From Aquipseudomonas alcaligenes (GTDB lineage: Bacteria > Pseudomonadota > Gammaproteobacteria > Pseudomonadales > Pseudomonadaceae): 64,000 bases of DNA. The stretch is from assembly GCF_900156545.1 (NCBI RefSeq), contig NZ_FTNW01000001.1, forward strand, positions 248,001 through 312,000, read 5' to 3'. The notes beneath the pieces are model-generated. The model was not told where the DNA came from. It made no database searches and was given only the letters and a program-made list of their open reading frames with translations. Shown one piece after another: positions 29,382 through 38,201 of the stretch; position 1 is the stretch's first letter; each line of letters begins with the position of its first letter. The translations under genes were made by a program, and so were the position numbers.

Positions 29382-30164
29382 ATGCTGGTTGATTCCCACT
29401 GCCACCTCGACCGCCTCGATCTGGCGGCCCATGATGGTTCCCTCGATGCGGCGCTGGCTGCCGCCCGCGCCCGTGGCGTGCAGCACTTCCTGTGCATCGG
29501 CGTCAGCGCCGACAACGCCGGGGCAGTCAAGTCGCTGGCGGAGCGCTATGCCGACGTCGACTGCTCGGTGGGTGTGCATCCGCTGGATCTGGAGCAGGGC
29601 GAGGCGCCGGCGCTGGACTGGTTGCTGGGCGAGCTGAACCACCCGCATGTGGTGGCCATTGGCGAAACCGGCCTGGATTACCACTACGAACCGGAGGCGG
29701 CCGAGCTGCAGCAGCAGTCGTTCCGCCTGCATCTGGAGGCGGCGAAGATCACCGGCAAACCGGTGATCGTGCACACCCGCGAGGCGCGCGCCGACACTCT
29801 GGCGCTGCTGCGCGAGGCAGCGTTGCCGCAGGCCGGCGTGCTGCACTGTTTCACCGAGGATTGGGAGATGGCCAAGGCGGCGCTGGATATCGGCTTCTAC
29901 ATCTCGCTGTCCGGTATCGTCACCTTCCGCAATGCCGATGCCCTGCGCGAAGTGGCGCGCAAGGTGCCGGCCGACCGCCTACTGGTGGAAACCGACGCGC
30001 CCTATCTCGCGCCTATCCCGCATCGCGGCAAGCCCAATCTGCCGCAGTATGTGCGCGAGGTCGCGGAGTTCCTGGCGATGGTGCGCGGCGAGCGCTTCGA
30101 GGATCTGGCCGCGCAGACCACGGCCAACTTCAAGCGCCTGTTTCCGCTGGCCAGAGTTGCCTGA
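29382..30164 (+). CDS. tatD: TatD family metal-dependent hydrolase
   Basis: 260 aa. Metal ligands are visible in DSHCHLD, IGETGLDYHYE, VIVHTRE, LHCFTED and LLVETDAPYLAP. TatD proteins are cytoplasmic DNases with 3'-5' exonuclease activity. It follows the holB-pilZ pair as in other pseudomonads. It starts at MLVDSHCHLDRLDL with AGAGA about 8 nt upstream. Confidence 0.94.
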   Translation: MLVDSHCHLDRLDLAAHDGSLDAALAAARARGVQHFLCIGVSADNAGAVKSLAERYADVDCSVGVHPLDLEQGEAPALDWLLGELNHPHVVAIGETGLDYHYEPEAAELQQQSFRLHLEAAKITGKPVIVHTREARADTLALLREAALPQAGVLHCFTEDWEMAKAALDIGFYISLSGIVTFRNADALREVARKVPADRLLVETDAPYLAPIPHRGKPNLPQYVREVAEFLAMVRGERFEDLAAQTTANFKRLFPLARVA

Positions 30165-30191
30165 TCGGCTCGGCGGGTAAAAATCGCGGAC

Positions 30192-30310
30192 AAAAAAAAC
30201 CCGGGTTCTGGGGGATGAATCCGGGTCAAGACCATTAGGAGTAAAACAAGGTACGCGATCCACGGTACCCAGACTGGCGGGGCACTTGGGGGGAGATGCC
30301 GCACACCAGT
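30192..30310 (-). ncRNA. rgsA: Small regulatory RNA RgsA (P16 family)
   Basis: The gap after tatD contains no ORF but has all the marks of an sRNA on the minus strand. A -10-like CCAATACT lies at 30317-30324, giving a start near 30310, and a 3' hairpin ACCCGG...CCCGGGT ends in eight U at 30192-30199. Size (about 119 nt), position beside tatD and the CUUGACCCGGAUUC-type segment match what I remember of RgsA. RgsA is an RpoS- and Gac-linked sRNA of fluorescent pseudomonads and P. aeruginosa. The assignment is by recall and structure, not by alignment. Confidence 0.82.
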
Positions 30311-30401
30311 AGTTCCAGTATTGGCCAGGAATTCCGATCGTCCAGATTGGTTTGAGCGGTTTCTTAAACGTATTTGGAATACCGCCGCCTCTGCTGAGCA
30401 C

Positions 30402-31535
30402 TCAGTCTTGTCGCAACTGGTCCAGCACGGCCAGCGTCTGCTCGATCACCGCCGGCTCGGTGTAGAAGTGCGGCGACAAACGGACACCCTTGCCCCGTTG
30501 CGCGCAGATCACCTGTCGCTCCCTCAGGCGGGCGAACAGTGCCTGGTTGTCCCAGCCGTCCCGGCTGAACGTCAGGATGCCGGCGCGTCGGGCCGGGTTC
30601 GGCGGGCTGTGCAGCTGCACCCCGGCGATGCGCTGCAATCCTTCCTGCAGCTGCTGCACGCGCTCCTCGATCAGTGTCGCGACCTGCGGCATGCCCACTT
30701 CCTCCAGCAGCGAAAGGCTGGCCTCCAGGGCCATGGCGCCAAGCATGTTCGGGCTGCCGCACTCGAAGCGTCGCGCGCTGCGTGCCGGCTGCCACTCGCG
30801 GCGGTCATAGTCGCCGGCATGCTCCAGCATGTGCCAGCCGTATTCATGCAGGGCCAGCTGTTCGCGCAGGTCACTGCGGCAATAGAACACGCCGAGGCCT
30901 TCGGGGCCGAGCAGCCATTTGTGCCCATCGGCCATGGCGAAGGCGCAGTCGCTGGCCTGGACGTCGAAGGGCTGGGCGCCGAGTTGCTGGATGGCGTCCA
31001 CGCACAGCAGCACGCCCTTGCTGCGGCAGCCTGCGCCCAGGCGCAGCAGGTCCAGGCGCAGGCCGCTGCCGTATTGCACCGCGCTGATCGACAGCAGCCG
31101 CGTGCGCGGCCCGCAGGCGGCGAGCAGGGCGGCCTCCGGGTCACTGCTGCTCAGGTTGACCTGCACCACCTCGACACCGCGGGGCTTCAGGGCCTCCCAG
31201 ACGATGCGGTTGGAGGGAAACTCCTCATCGCTGATCACCACCTGGTCGCCAGCTCGCCAATCCAGTCCGAACGCGACGAAGGAGAGGGCTTCCGAAGTGT
31301 TTTTGACCAGTGCAATATCCGCGGTGCTCGTTGCGTTCAGCAGGCGCTGGAAGCGCTCACGCAGGCGCCTCTCCACCTGCAGCCAGGCCGGATAATCACG
31401 GGCGCCGCTGCGGCAGTTCTCTTCGGCGAAGCGGCTGACGGCCTCACTGGCGCGCTTCGGCCAGGGCGCCACGGCGGCGTGATTGAGGTAGCAAAGGCCT
31501 GCAGCTAGAGGAAATTCGTCGCTTAGATTGGGCAT
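30402..31535 (-). CDS. Class V aminotransferase / cysteine desulfurase-like PLP enzyme
   Basis: 377 aa from MPNLSDEFPLAAGLCYLNHAAVAPWP. Class V features are ALVKNTSEALSFVAFG (PLP phosphate), SISAVQYGSG and MADGHKWLLGPEGLGVFYC with the PLP Lys. It may act on cysteine, kynurenine or isopenicillin-like substrates; nothing here decides this. An ATG 39 nt upstream (31574) is also open and has a GAGGCG; I prefer 31535 because homology starts there and a -10-like TATTAT overlaps the upstream ATG. Divergent from the TetR gene. Confidence 0.87.
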   Translation of the reverse strand: MPNLSDEFPLAAGLCYLNHAAVAPWPKRASEAVSRFAEENCRSGARDYPAWLQVERRLRERFQRLLNATSTADIALVKNTSEALSFVAFGLDWRAGDQVVISDEEFPSNRIVWEALKPRGVEVVQVNLSSSDPEAALLAACGPRTRLLSISAVQYGSGLRLDLLRLGAGCRSKGVLLCVDAIQQLGAQPFDVQASDCAFAMADGHKWLLGPEGLGVFYCRSDLREQLALHEYGWHMLEHAGDYDRREWQPARSARRFECGSPNMLGAMALEASLSLLEEVGMPQVATLIEERVQQLQEGLQRIAGVQLHSPPNPARRAGILTFSRDGWDNQALFARLRERQVICAQRGKGVRLSPHFYTEPAVIEQTLAVLDQLRQD

Positions 31536-31611
31536 GGGGCCGATGATCCGTGCATTTTCGTGCTGAACAGGCATAATATTGCGCCTCGATTTTTCATCCT
31601 GTAGTCATTTT

Positions 31612-32250
31612 ATGAACAAAGAACCTCGCAAAGTCCGTGAATTCCGTCGTCGCGAACAGGAAATTCTCGATACCGCGCTCAAGCTCTTCCTTGAACAGGG
31701 TGAAGACAGCGTCACCGTCGAGATGATCGCCGACGCCGTCGGTATCGGCAAAGGCACGATCTACAAGCATTTCAAGTCCAAGGCCGAGGTCTACCTGCGC
31801 CTGATGCTGGACTACGAGCGCGACCTCAATGCCCTGCTGCTGTCCGAGGACGTGGCCAAGGACAAGGAAGCGCTGGCGCGCGCCTACTTCGAGTTCCGCA
31901 TGCGCGACCCGCAGCGCTACCGCCTGTTCGACCGCCTGGAAGAGAAGGTGGTCAAGGGCAACCAGGTGCCGGAGATGGTCGAGCAGCTGCACAAGATCCG
32001 TACCTCCAACTTCGAGCGCCTGACCCAGCTGATCAAGGGCCGCATCGAGGAAGGCAAGCTGGAGGACGTGCCGCCGTACTTCCACTACTGCGCCGCCTGG
32101 GCGCTGGTGCACGGCGCCGTGGCGCTGTACCACTCGCCGTTCTGGAGCAGCGTGCTGGAGGACCAGGACGGCTTCTTCCAGTTCCTCATGGACATCGGCG
32201 TGCGCATGGGCAACAAGCGCAAGCGCGACGGCGAAGCGCCGACCGCCTGA
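31612..32250 (+). CDS. TetR/AcrR family transcriptional regulator
   Basis: 212 aa from MNKEPRKVREFRRREQEILDTALKLF. The TetR HTH is complete: VTVEMIADAVGIGKGTIYKHFKSKAEVYLRLM. The C-terminal ligand/dimer domain has YFHYCAAWALVHGAVALYHSPFWSS. A GTG-type start 33 nt earlier is open but lies in the promoter gap. It is divergent from the aminotransferase and may control it; this is inferred from the arrangement only. Confidence 0.92.
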   Translation: MNKEPRKVREFRRREQEILDTALKLFLEQGEDSVTVEMIADAVGIGKGTIYKHFKSKAEVYLRLMLDYERDLNALLLSEDVAKDKEALARAYFEFRMRDPQRYRLFDRLEEKVVKGNQVPEMVEQLHKIRTSNFERLTQLIKGRIEEGKLEDVPPYFHYCAAWALVHGAVALYHSPFWSSVLEDQDGFFQFLMDIGVRMGNKRKRDGEAPTA

Positions 32251-32331
32251 TGCCATTCAGCCCGCCAATGATGCGTTCTTTGCCATCGGCGGCGGGCATA
32301 TACTCCGCAGTGAACACTGTCGGAGTTGCCC

Positions 32332-33300
32332 ATGATCGTTGATCGCCAGGGTCGGCGCTTTCGTAACCTGCGCATCAGCCTGACCGCCGCCTGCAACTAC
32401 GCCTGCACCTACTGTGTGCCGGACGGCAAGCGTCTGGTGGCGGCGCAGGACGAGCTGTCCGCCGAGGCCATGGTGCGCGGCGTGGCCTACCTGATCGAGG
32501 CGGCCGGCATCGAGCGCCTGCGCATCACCGGCGGCGAGCCGCTGGTCAGCCCCAAGCTCGAACATTTCCTGCGCGGCGTCAGCCGCCTGGGCCTGCAGGA
32601 CATCGGCCTTACCAGCAATGGCCAGCTGCTCTCGCGCAAGCTGCCGTTGCTGCTGGAGTGCGGGCTCAAGCGCATCAACGTGTCCCTGGATACCCTCGAC
32701 CCCGTCGCCTTCAAGCGCATCGCCCGTGGCGGTGATCTGCCGACCGTGCTGCAGGGCCTTGCGGAGGCGCGGGCCGCGGGGCTGAAGATCAAGATCAACA
32801 TGGTGCCGCTGCGCGGGCAGAACCACGAGCAGGTGTTGCCGATGCTCGACTACTGCCTGGAGAACGGCTTCGAGCTGCGCTTCATCGAACTGATGCGCAT
32901 GGGCCATCTGGCCCGTGAAGGCGCCAGCTTCCAGCAGCAGTTCTATGGCATGCCCGAGCTGCTGGAGAAGGTCGCCGAGCGCCACGAGTTCGTCCAGGCG
33001 CCGGCACCGCTGGATGCCACCGCGCTGCGCTACGAGATTCCCGGCCGCGGCTTCTTCGGCGTGATCGCCAACGAGAGCGTGCCGTTCTGTCGTACCTGCT
33101 CGCGCCTGCGCCTGTCGTCGACTGGCTGGTTGCATGGCTGCCTGTCGTCGAGCAACCGCCACTATGTCGGCGATCTGCTCGACAAGCCGCGCCACCAGGC
33201 CCTGCCGGCCTTGCAACGCCTGCTGGTGCGCGCCCTGGCGGACAAGCAGGAGGTCGCTTTTGCAGGCGGCGTGACCGTCATGAAAATCATCGGCGGCTGA
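32332..33300 (+). CDS. moaA: MoaA-like GTP 3',8-cyclase (radical SAM)
   Basis: 322 aa from an ATG with CGGAG upstream. The radical-SAM cluster motif is C21-x3-C25-x2-C28 (CNYACTYC). RITGGEPLVS binds SAM. The second cluster is C253-x2-C256-x13-C270, and the protein ends in the conserved GG (KIIGG), all diagnostic of MoaA. It catalyses the first step of molybdenum cofactor synthesis. It is not beside moaC, moaD or moaE, and pseudomonads usually carry other moaA copies, so this may be a paralogue with a different expression pattern. Another radical-SAM gene follows after 29 nt. Confidence 0.87.
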   Translation: MIVDRQGRRFRNLRISLTAACNYACTYCVPDGKRLVAAQDELSAEAMVRGVAYLIEAAGIERLRITGGEPLVSPKLEHFLRGVSRLGLQDIGLTSNGQLLSRKLPLLLECGLKRINVSLDTLDPVAFKRIARGGDLPTVLQGLAEARAAGLKIKINMVPLRGQNHEQVLPMLDYCLENGFELRFIELMRMGHLAREGASFQQQFYGMPELLEKVAERHEFVQAPAPLDATALRYEIPGRGFFGVIANESVPFCRTCSRLRLSSTGWLHGCLSSSNRHYVGDLLDKPRHQALPALQRLLVRALADKQEVAFAGGVTVMKIIGG

Positions 33301-33329
33301 TCGGCCGCCCCGTACCAAGCCAGAAACTC

Positions 33330-34223
33330 ATGTCCGCCGAATTCCCCATCGCCTATATCGAGCCGGTGTTCCGTCCGCCGAGCGAAGCCCATTCCCTGAT
33401 CCTGCCGGTGACCAACGGCTGCTCGTGGAACCACTGCACCTTTTGCGAGATGTACACGGCGCCGCAGAAAAAATTCCGTGCCCGCGACGAAGACCAGGTG
33501 CTGGAGGAGATCCGCCGCGCCGGCGAACGGCTGATCGTGCAGCGGGTGTTCCTCGCCGACGGCGACGCCCTGGTGCTGCCGACCCGGCGCCTGCTGAATA
33601 TCCTGCAGGCCATTCGCGAGCACATGCCCGAGGTCGACCGCGTCTCCAGCTACTGCCTGCCGCGCAACCTGCGCAAGAAATCGGTGGCCGAGCTCAAGGA
33701 GCTGGCCGACGCCGGCCTGAAAATGGCCTATGTCGGCTGCGAGTCGGGCGACGACGAGGTGCTGGCGCGGGTCAACAAGGGCGAGACCTATGAGTCCAGC
33801 CTCAGCGCCCTGGAAAAACTCGGCGAAGCCGGCATCACCCGCTCGGTGATGATCCTCAACGGCCTCGGCGGTACCGTCCTGAGCGAGCAGCATGCCGACA
33901 ACTCGGCGCGCCTGATGAATGCCGCCCAGCCGGAGTTCCTCTCCACCCTGGTGGTCAGCTTCCCTATGGGCGAGGCGCGTTTCCGCGAGGGCTTCGCCGA
34001 TTTCCAGCCGCTCGGCCAGCAGCAGCTGTTCCTCGAAGTGGAGCGCCTGCTGCAGGGCCTGGAGCTGCAGAACACCGTGTTCCGCAGCGACCACGCCTCC
34101 AACTACCTGGTGCTCAAGGGCAACCTGGGCGCCGACAAGGCCCGCCTGCTGGCCCAGGTGCGCCAGGCCATCGAGCGGCCGCACAGTGCACAGCTGCGTC
34201 AGGAGTGGCAGAGGGGATTGTGA
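33330..34223 (+). CDS. Radical SAM protein with an atypical CX4CX2C cluster motif
   Basis: 297 aa. TNGCSWNHCTFCEMYT gives C31-x4-C36-x2-C39 rather than the usual CX3CX2C; the fold is otherwise of the B12-less radical-SAM type, with FLADGDALVLPTRRL and YVGCESGDDEVLARVNKG. This spacing is conserved in a group of uncharacterised proteobacterial proteins, as far as I recall. It probably shares a transcript with the MoaA-like gene. Reaction unknown. Confidence 0.85.
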   Translation: MSAEFPIAYIEPVFRPPSEAHSLILPVTNGCSWNHCTFCEMYTAPQKKFRARDEDQVLEEIRRAGERLIVQRVFLADGDALVLPTRRLLNILQAIREHMPEVDRVSSYCLPRNLRKKSVAELKELADAGLKMAYVGCESGDDEVLARVNKGETYESSLSALEKLGEAGITRSVMILNGLGGTVLSEQHADNSARLMNAAQPEFLSTLVVSFPMGEARFREGFADFQPLGQQQLFLEVERLLQGLELQNTVFRSDHASNYLVLKGNLGADKARLLAQVRQAIERPHSAQLRQEWQRGL

Positions 34224-34290
34224 GGGTTGGCGCGGAAGCTGCTATGTCGCTCTATCCGCCGGTTTTCCGTCACCGGCAGGGAGGAACCCA

Positions 34291-34896
34291 ATGCGTAGCT
34301 TGATCCTGCTGCTGGCGCTGTGCGCGCTCGGCGGCTGCATGAAGGCCAGCGACCTGGCCGCTGGCGCCGAATACCACCTGCGCGATGCCGGCGTGCTCGA
34401 CCACAGCGACACTCGTCGCTCCGCGTCCTGGCGCCTGCAGGCCGACTCTTTCGTCTACATCGCCCAAAGCCATTACGTGCCGCCGGGCGACGCCCATCCG
34501 CGGCCCAACGTGGTGGCGGAAGAAGCCTTCAAGGCCTTCGTCGAGTACTTCCCGCTGGTGCGTCGTGCCAGCCAGCCCGAGGGCCTGGACCAGGCGATGA
34601 TCGACGCGCGTTCGGCCGGTGCCCACTACCTGCTGTACGCCCGCTTCGCCGGTGCCGACGACCGTATCGGCACGGTGGTGGAGTGGGAGGATGAAGAGGC
34701 GCTGGACCGTCTCGGTGTCGACTCCGGGGTGATCCAGCTGATGCTGATAGAGACCGGCACCCGCTACCTGGTGGACACCGCGCGCATCCATGTTCGCGGC
34801 GGAATCCTGACGTTTTACGATAACCAGCCTGCTGACCAGCTGCGCGCGCCGTTCGAACAGTACGCGCGCACCTTGCTGGGCGTCAGCGAGCGCTAG
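34291..34896 (+). CDS. DUF4823 lipoprotein
   Basis: 201 aa. A signal peptide with lipobox LCALGGC places Cys16 as the lipid anchor (MRSLILLLALCALGGCMKAS). The rest, with VVAEEAFKAFVEYFPLV and GAHYLLYARFAGADD, matches DUF4823. GGGAGGAA lies 7 nt upstream of the ATG. It is an outer-membrane or periplasmic lipoprotein of unknown function, paired with a DUF1285 gene 39 nt downstream. Confidence 0.88.
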   Translation: MRSLILLLALCALGGCMKASDLAAGAEYHLRDAGVLDHSDTRRSASWRLQADSFVYIAQSHYVPPGDAHPRPNVVAEEAFKAFVEYFPLVRRASQPEGLDQAMIDARSAGAHYLLYARFAGADDRIGTVVEWEDEEALDRLGVDSGVIQLMLIETGTRYLVDTARIHVRGGILTFYDNQPADQLRAPFEQYARTLLGVSER

Positions 34897-34935
34897 TCGC
34901 CATACTGCTGGCGACCCGTACGAGGAGATATCCGC

Positions 34936-35505
34936 ATGACCGATCCGGGCAAGGCCGGCGACCTGCTGGCGCAGATTCCCAAGGGCGAGGGCAAGGGCCT
35001 GCCGCCGGTACACCTGTGGAACCCGGATTTCTGCGGCGACATCGACATGCGCATCGCCCGCGACGGCACCTGGTACTACCTGGGTACGCCGATCGGGCGC
35101 AAGCCGATGGTCAAGCTGTTCTCCACCATCATCCGTCGCGATGACGACAAGTACTTCCTGATCACCCCGGTGGAGAAGGTCGGCATCATCGTCGACGACG
35201 CGCCTTTCGTCGCTGTGACTCTGCAGGTGGAAGGCGAGGGGGAAGGGCAGTTGCTGCGCTTCACCACCAATGTCGACGAGGAAATCGAGGCCGGCGCCGA
35301 ACACCCGCTGCGCGTGGAGATCGACCCCGATACCCAGGAGCCCGCGCCCTACCTGCACGTGCGGCGCAACCTGGAAGCGCTGGTGCACCGCAACGTGTTC
35401 TACCAGCTGGTCGACCTGGCCGTGGAGCGGCAGATCGACGGGCAGACCTGGCTCGGGGTCTGGAGCGGCGGTGAGTTCTTCCCCATCGGATTGCAGCCGG
35501 AATAG
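34936..35505 (+). CDS. DUF1285 protein
   Basis: 189 aa, no signal peptide or TM segment. LWNPDFCGDIDMRIARDGTWYYLGTPIGRKPMVKLFSTIIRRDDD and YFLITPVEKVGIIVDDAPFVAV are the DUF1285 signature. Structures in this family show a PH-like double-barrel fold (family knowledge), but the function is unknown. It lies just after the DUF4823 lipoprotein gene, with a terminator following. Confidence 0.9.
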   Translation: MTDPGKAGDLLAQIPKGEGKGLPPVHLWNPDFCGDIDMRIARDGTWYYLGTPIGRKPMVKLFSTIIRRDDDKYFLITPVEKVGIIVDDAPFVAVTLQVEGEGEGQLLRFTTNVDEEIEAGAEHPLRVEIDPDTQEPAPYLHVRRNLEALVHRNVFYQLVDLAVERQIDGQTWLGVWSGGEFFPIGLQPE

Positions 35506-35531
35506 ACCCGCGCTTTCGCGCGCACCACCAG

Positions 35532-35562
35532 AAGCCCTCGGTCGCCAGGCCGGGGGCTTTTT
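35532..35562 (+). terminator. Terminator after DUF1285 gene
   Basis: AAGCCC-T-CGG / CCG-G-GGGCTT stem with an 8-nt loop and a TTTTT tail. Lies between the convergent DUF1285 and Rid-family genes. Confidence 0.8.
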
Positions 35563-35572
35563 GCTGCAGGCC

Positions 35573-35965
35573 TTACTGCGGCAGCCTGGCGATCACCTTG
35601 ATCTCGAAGTCGAAGCCGGACAGCCAGGTCACGCCGAGAGCGGTCACCGTCGGGTAGGGCGCTTCGCCCCAGAACTCGGCCGCTACTTCCCAGATGGTCT
35701 CGAATTTAGAGTCGGGATCGACCATGAAGATGGTCGTGTCGACCACATCATCGAAGCTGCTGCCGGCCTCGGCCAGGATCGCATTGAGGTTGGCAAAGGC
35801 CAGGCGTACCTGGGCCGCGAGGTCCGGTTCGGCCGAGCCATCCTTGCGGCTGCCGACCTGGCCGGAGACGAACAGGAAGCCATTGGAGCGAATCGCCGGC
35901 GAATAGCGGTGCAGCTCGTACAGGGCATGGCGGTCGGGCGGGAAAATCACATCACGGGTTGTCAT
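35573..35965 (-). CDS. RidA/Rid-family protein
   Basis: 130 aa from MTTRDVIFPPDRHALYELHRYSPAIRSNGFLFVSGQVGSR, with GGAG 8 nt upstream. FLFVSGQVG and AFANLNAILAEAGSSFDDVVDTTIFM are the Rid-family core. The usual catalytic Arg of the RidA subgroup (a conserved R in the ...xxRxxV segment) is not evident, since the sequence reads APYPTVTALGVTWL. It may therefore belong to a Rid subgroup without enamine-deaminase activity. It is divergent from a LysR gene that may control it. Confidence 0.87.
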   Translation of the reverse strand: MTTRDVIFPPDRHALYELHRYSPAIRSNGFLFVSGQVGSRKDGSAEPDLAAQVRLAFANLNAILAEAGSSFDDVVDTTIFMVDPDSKFETIWEVAAEFWGEAPYPTVTALGVTWLSGFDFEIKVIARLPQ

Positions 35966-36049
35966 CGGTCTATCTCCATCGTTGGATATCGATGAAGCGA
36001 CTCTAGGCGCGTGCGCTGGCCTGATAAACGAGCAACACTGTCCATCACT

Positions 36050-36066
36050 GTTTGTAGAATCCAAAC
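36050..36066. promoter_or_regulatory. LysR-type operator palindrome
   Basis: GTTTG-N7-CAAAC contains the T-N11-A signature of LysR binding sites. It overlaps a TAGAAT that could be the -10 of the lysR gene, in the gap between the Rid gene and lysR, suggesting autoregulation. Confidence 0.45.
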
Positions 36067-36080
36067 AATCCGGAGTCGCG

Positions 36081-37001
36081 ATGGACCGTTTCGATGCGAT
36101 GCAGGCCTTCGCCCGTGTGGTGGAAACCGGCAGCTTCACCAAGGCTGCCGACACCCTGCACATGAGCAAGACCAGCGTCACCCAACTGGTGCAGCAGCTG
36201 GAGGCAAGGCTGCGCGTGCGCCTGCTCAACCGCACCACGCGCAAGGTCAATGTCACCGCCGACGGCGCCGCCTACTACGAGCGGGTGATCCGCCTGCTGG
36301 CCGACATGGACGACGCCGAGACCAGCCTGTCCGCCGCCGCCAGTGCGCCGCGCGGCCGCCTGCGGGTGGACGTGCCCAGCCCCTTCGCCAGCCTGATCCT
36401 GATCCCGGCGCTGCCGGCCTTCCGCGAACGCTACCCGGAGATCCAGCTCGACCTGGGCGTCAGCGACCGTCATGTCGACCTGATCGGCGACAACGTCGAC
36501 TGCGTGGTGCGTGGCGGCGTCATTGCCGAGCAGTCGCTGGTGGCCCGGCATGTGGGCGACCTGCGCATCGGCGTGTACGCGGCGCCCGGCTACCTGGCAC
36601 GCGCCGGCGTGCCTGCACACCCGCGCGAACTGGGCGATCACCAGATCATCAGCTTCCTCGGCGCGCGCACCCGCCAGGCGGTTTCCGGTGTCATGCGCCG
36701 CGGCGAGGAACGTATCGCCCTGCAGGGCCGCCTGGCGCTGGCAGTGGACGACGGCAACGCCTACCTCGCCGCCGGCCTGGCCGGCCTCGGCATCCTCTGG
36801 CTCCCGGAATACATGGCCAAGGCCCAGCAGGCGAGCGGGGCGCTGCTGCCGCTGTTCGAGGACTGGCAACTGGAGCCGATGCCGCTCTACCTGGCCTACC
36901 CACCCAACCGGCATGTCAGCGCCAAGCTGCGGGTATTTATCGACTGGGTGGTGGAGCTGATGGCAGAGCATGCGCCGCGTGTTGGTGCTGTCGAGGCTTA
37001 G
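36081..37001 (+). CDS. LysR family transcriptional regulator
   Basis: 306 aa from MDRFDAMQAFARVVETGSFTKAADTLHMSKTSVTQLVQQLEARLRVRLLNRTTRKV, a complete LysR HTH domain. The effector domain runs from RGRLRVDVPSPFASLILIPALPAFRERYPEIQLDLG to the end. It belongs to the CrgA/DmlR-like group by these motifs. CGGAG lies about 7 nt upstream. The adjacent divergent Rid-family gene is the likely target. Confidence 0.92.
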   Translation: MDRFDAMQAFARVVETGSFTKAADTLHMSKTSVTQLVQQLEARLRVRLLNRTTRKVNVTADGAAYYERVIRLLADMDDAETSLSAAASAPRGRLRVDVPSPFASLILIPALPAFRERYPEIQLDLGVSDRHVDLIGDNVDCVVRGGVIAEQSLVARHVGDLRIGVYAAPGYLARAGVPAHPRELGDHQIISFLGARTRQAVSGVMRRGEERIALQGRLALAVDDGNAYLAAGLAGLGILWLPEYMAKAQQASGALLPLFEDWQLEPMPLYLAYPPNRHVSAKLRVFIDWVVELMAEHAPRVGAVEA

Positions 37002-37048
37002 GGCGGGTTAGCCAGAGGCTTAACTTGCCGAGGTCAGAGGCAGCTTTC

Positions 37049-37062
37049 GGCCAATAGCGGTC
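37049..37062 (+). repeat. Left copy of 14-bp repeat flanking the low-G+C cassette
   Basis: GGCCAATAGCGGTC at the left edge. An inverted near-copy (12 of 14 bases) lies at 40026-40039 on the other side of the MDR-SDR-lysR cassette. Short sequence, so chance or a genus-wide intergenic motif is possible. Confidence 0.4.
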
Positions 37063-37122
37063 ATCCGTGTCGTCAATAACTGCGGCTGCATGGCACGATG
37101 TGCCTTACTGCCACAAAGGCTC

Positions 37123-38145
37123 CTAGTCGATATCAATGACGGCCTTACCTCGTATTTCTCCTTGTTCAAGCATTTCGTGGGCAGTCTGAGCCTGGTCAAG
37201 GGAGAAACGAAACTCATCTACCAGCGGCTTCAGCTGACCCGCTTCTGCCAATTGGGCCGCCTTGCGCAAGATTTCGCCATGGTGAGCACGCTCTTTGCCG
37301 GACAGCATTGGCAATAGGACAAATACCCCGGACAGGGTCATGCAGCGCAGGGAGCCTGGAGCCAGGTTATGGGAGGAAAATGCAGCGCAGCTGACAATGT
37401 GTCCATATGGGCGAATGGCATGGAACGACAGATCCAAGGACTCGCCACCAACGGTGTCATAGATAATGTCAAAGCCATCCCCGTTAGTGTGCTGGGCCAC
37501 ATACTCATTGACGCCAACGCTTTGATAGTCGATAGGCGTTGCCCCGTAGGACTCTATGATTGAGTGCTTCGCGGGGGACACGGTTGCATAAACATCAGCA
37601 CCAAAAGCTTTGGCGAGCTGCACGGCGACATGTCCGACTCCGCCAGCGCCACCATGAACCAACACGCGGTCACCCGCTTTCACAGCTGCTTTATCTACTA
37701 GGCCTTCCCATGCAGTCAGCGTCACCAGTGGCAGGGCTGCCGCTTCGCGCATGCTGAGATTTCTAGGCTTGATCGCTAACAAATTTGCATCGACTGCCGC
37801 GTACTGGGCCAAAGATCCCTGCAATCCACGCACACCGCCAGTCAGACCATACACCTCATCCCCAACTTGGAACTGAGTAACGCCTTCGCCCACAGCCTCA
37901 ACGACGCCCGACAAATCAGTGCCAATGATCGCTGGTAACTCAGGCATCGCGTAAGGGGCCTGCCCCAGGCGAATTTTATAGTCGATTGGGTTAACGCCGC
38001 TGGCTTTAATCCTTACCAGTACCTGCCCTTGTTGCGGCGAAGGCTTTGCGACTTCGACCTCAAGCAGGGTGCTCTCGTCATAGCTATCTAGGCGCAAGGC
38101 CTTCATCAGCCCACCACTCGACAGCGATTCAGTTACGTTGCTCAC
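37123..38145 (-). CDS. Zinc-independent MDR-family quinone oxidoreductase / alcohol dehydrogenase-like protein
   Basis: 340 aa, GTG start with CTGGAG upstream; a second start at MKALRLDSY (38106) is possible. MDR fold: IKASGVNPIDYKIRLG, LPAIIGTDLSGVVEAVG, the NADPH motif LVHGGAGGVGHVAVQLAKAFGADVYATV and FDIIYDTVGG. The Cys ligands of the structural zinc are absent, as in the quinone-reductase branch. It is expected to reduce quinones or enals with NADPH. Base composition is visibly lower in G+C than the surrounding genes. It lies 57 nt after the SDR gene, probably in the same operon. Confidence 0.88.
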   Translation of the reverse strand: MSNVTESLSSGGLMKALRLDSYDESTLLEVEVAKPSPQQGQVLVRIKASGVNPIDYKIRLGQAPYAMPELPAIIGTDLSGVVEAVGEGVTQFQVGDEVYGLTGGVRGLQGSLAQYAAVDANLLAIKPRNLSMREAAALPLVTLTAWEGLVDKAAVKAGDRVLVHGGAGGVGHVAVQLAKAFGADVYATVSPAKHSIIESYGATPIDYQSVGVNEYVAQHTNGDGFDIIYDTVGGESLDLSFHAIRPYGHIVSCAAFSSHNLAPGSLRCMTLSGVFVLLPMLSGKERAHHGEILRKAAQLAEAGQLKPLVDEFRFSLDQAQTAHEMLEQGEIRGKAVIDID

Positions 38146-38201
38146 AGCTTTTCACTCCAGATAAGCGGGGCCTGACGCCGAAGAGACAGGCCCTCAACTC
38201 A

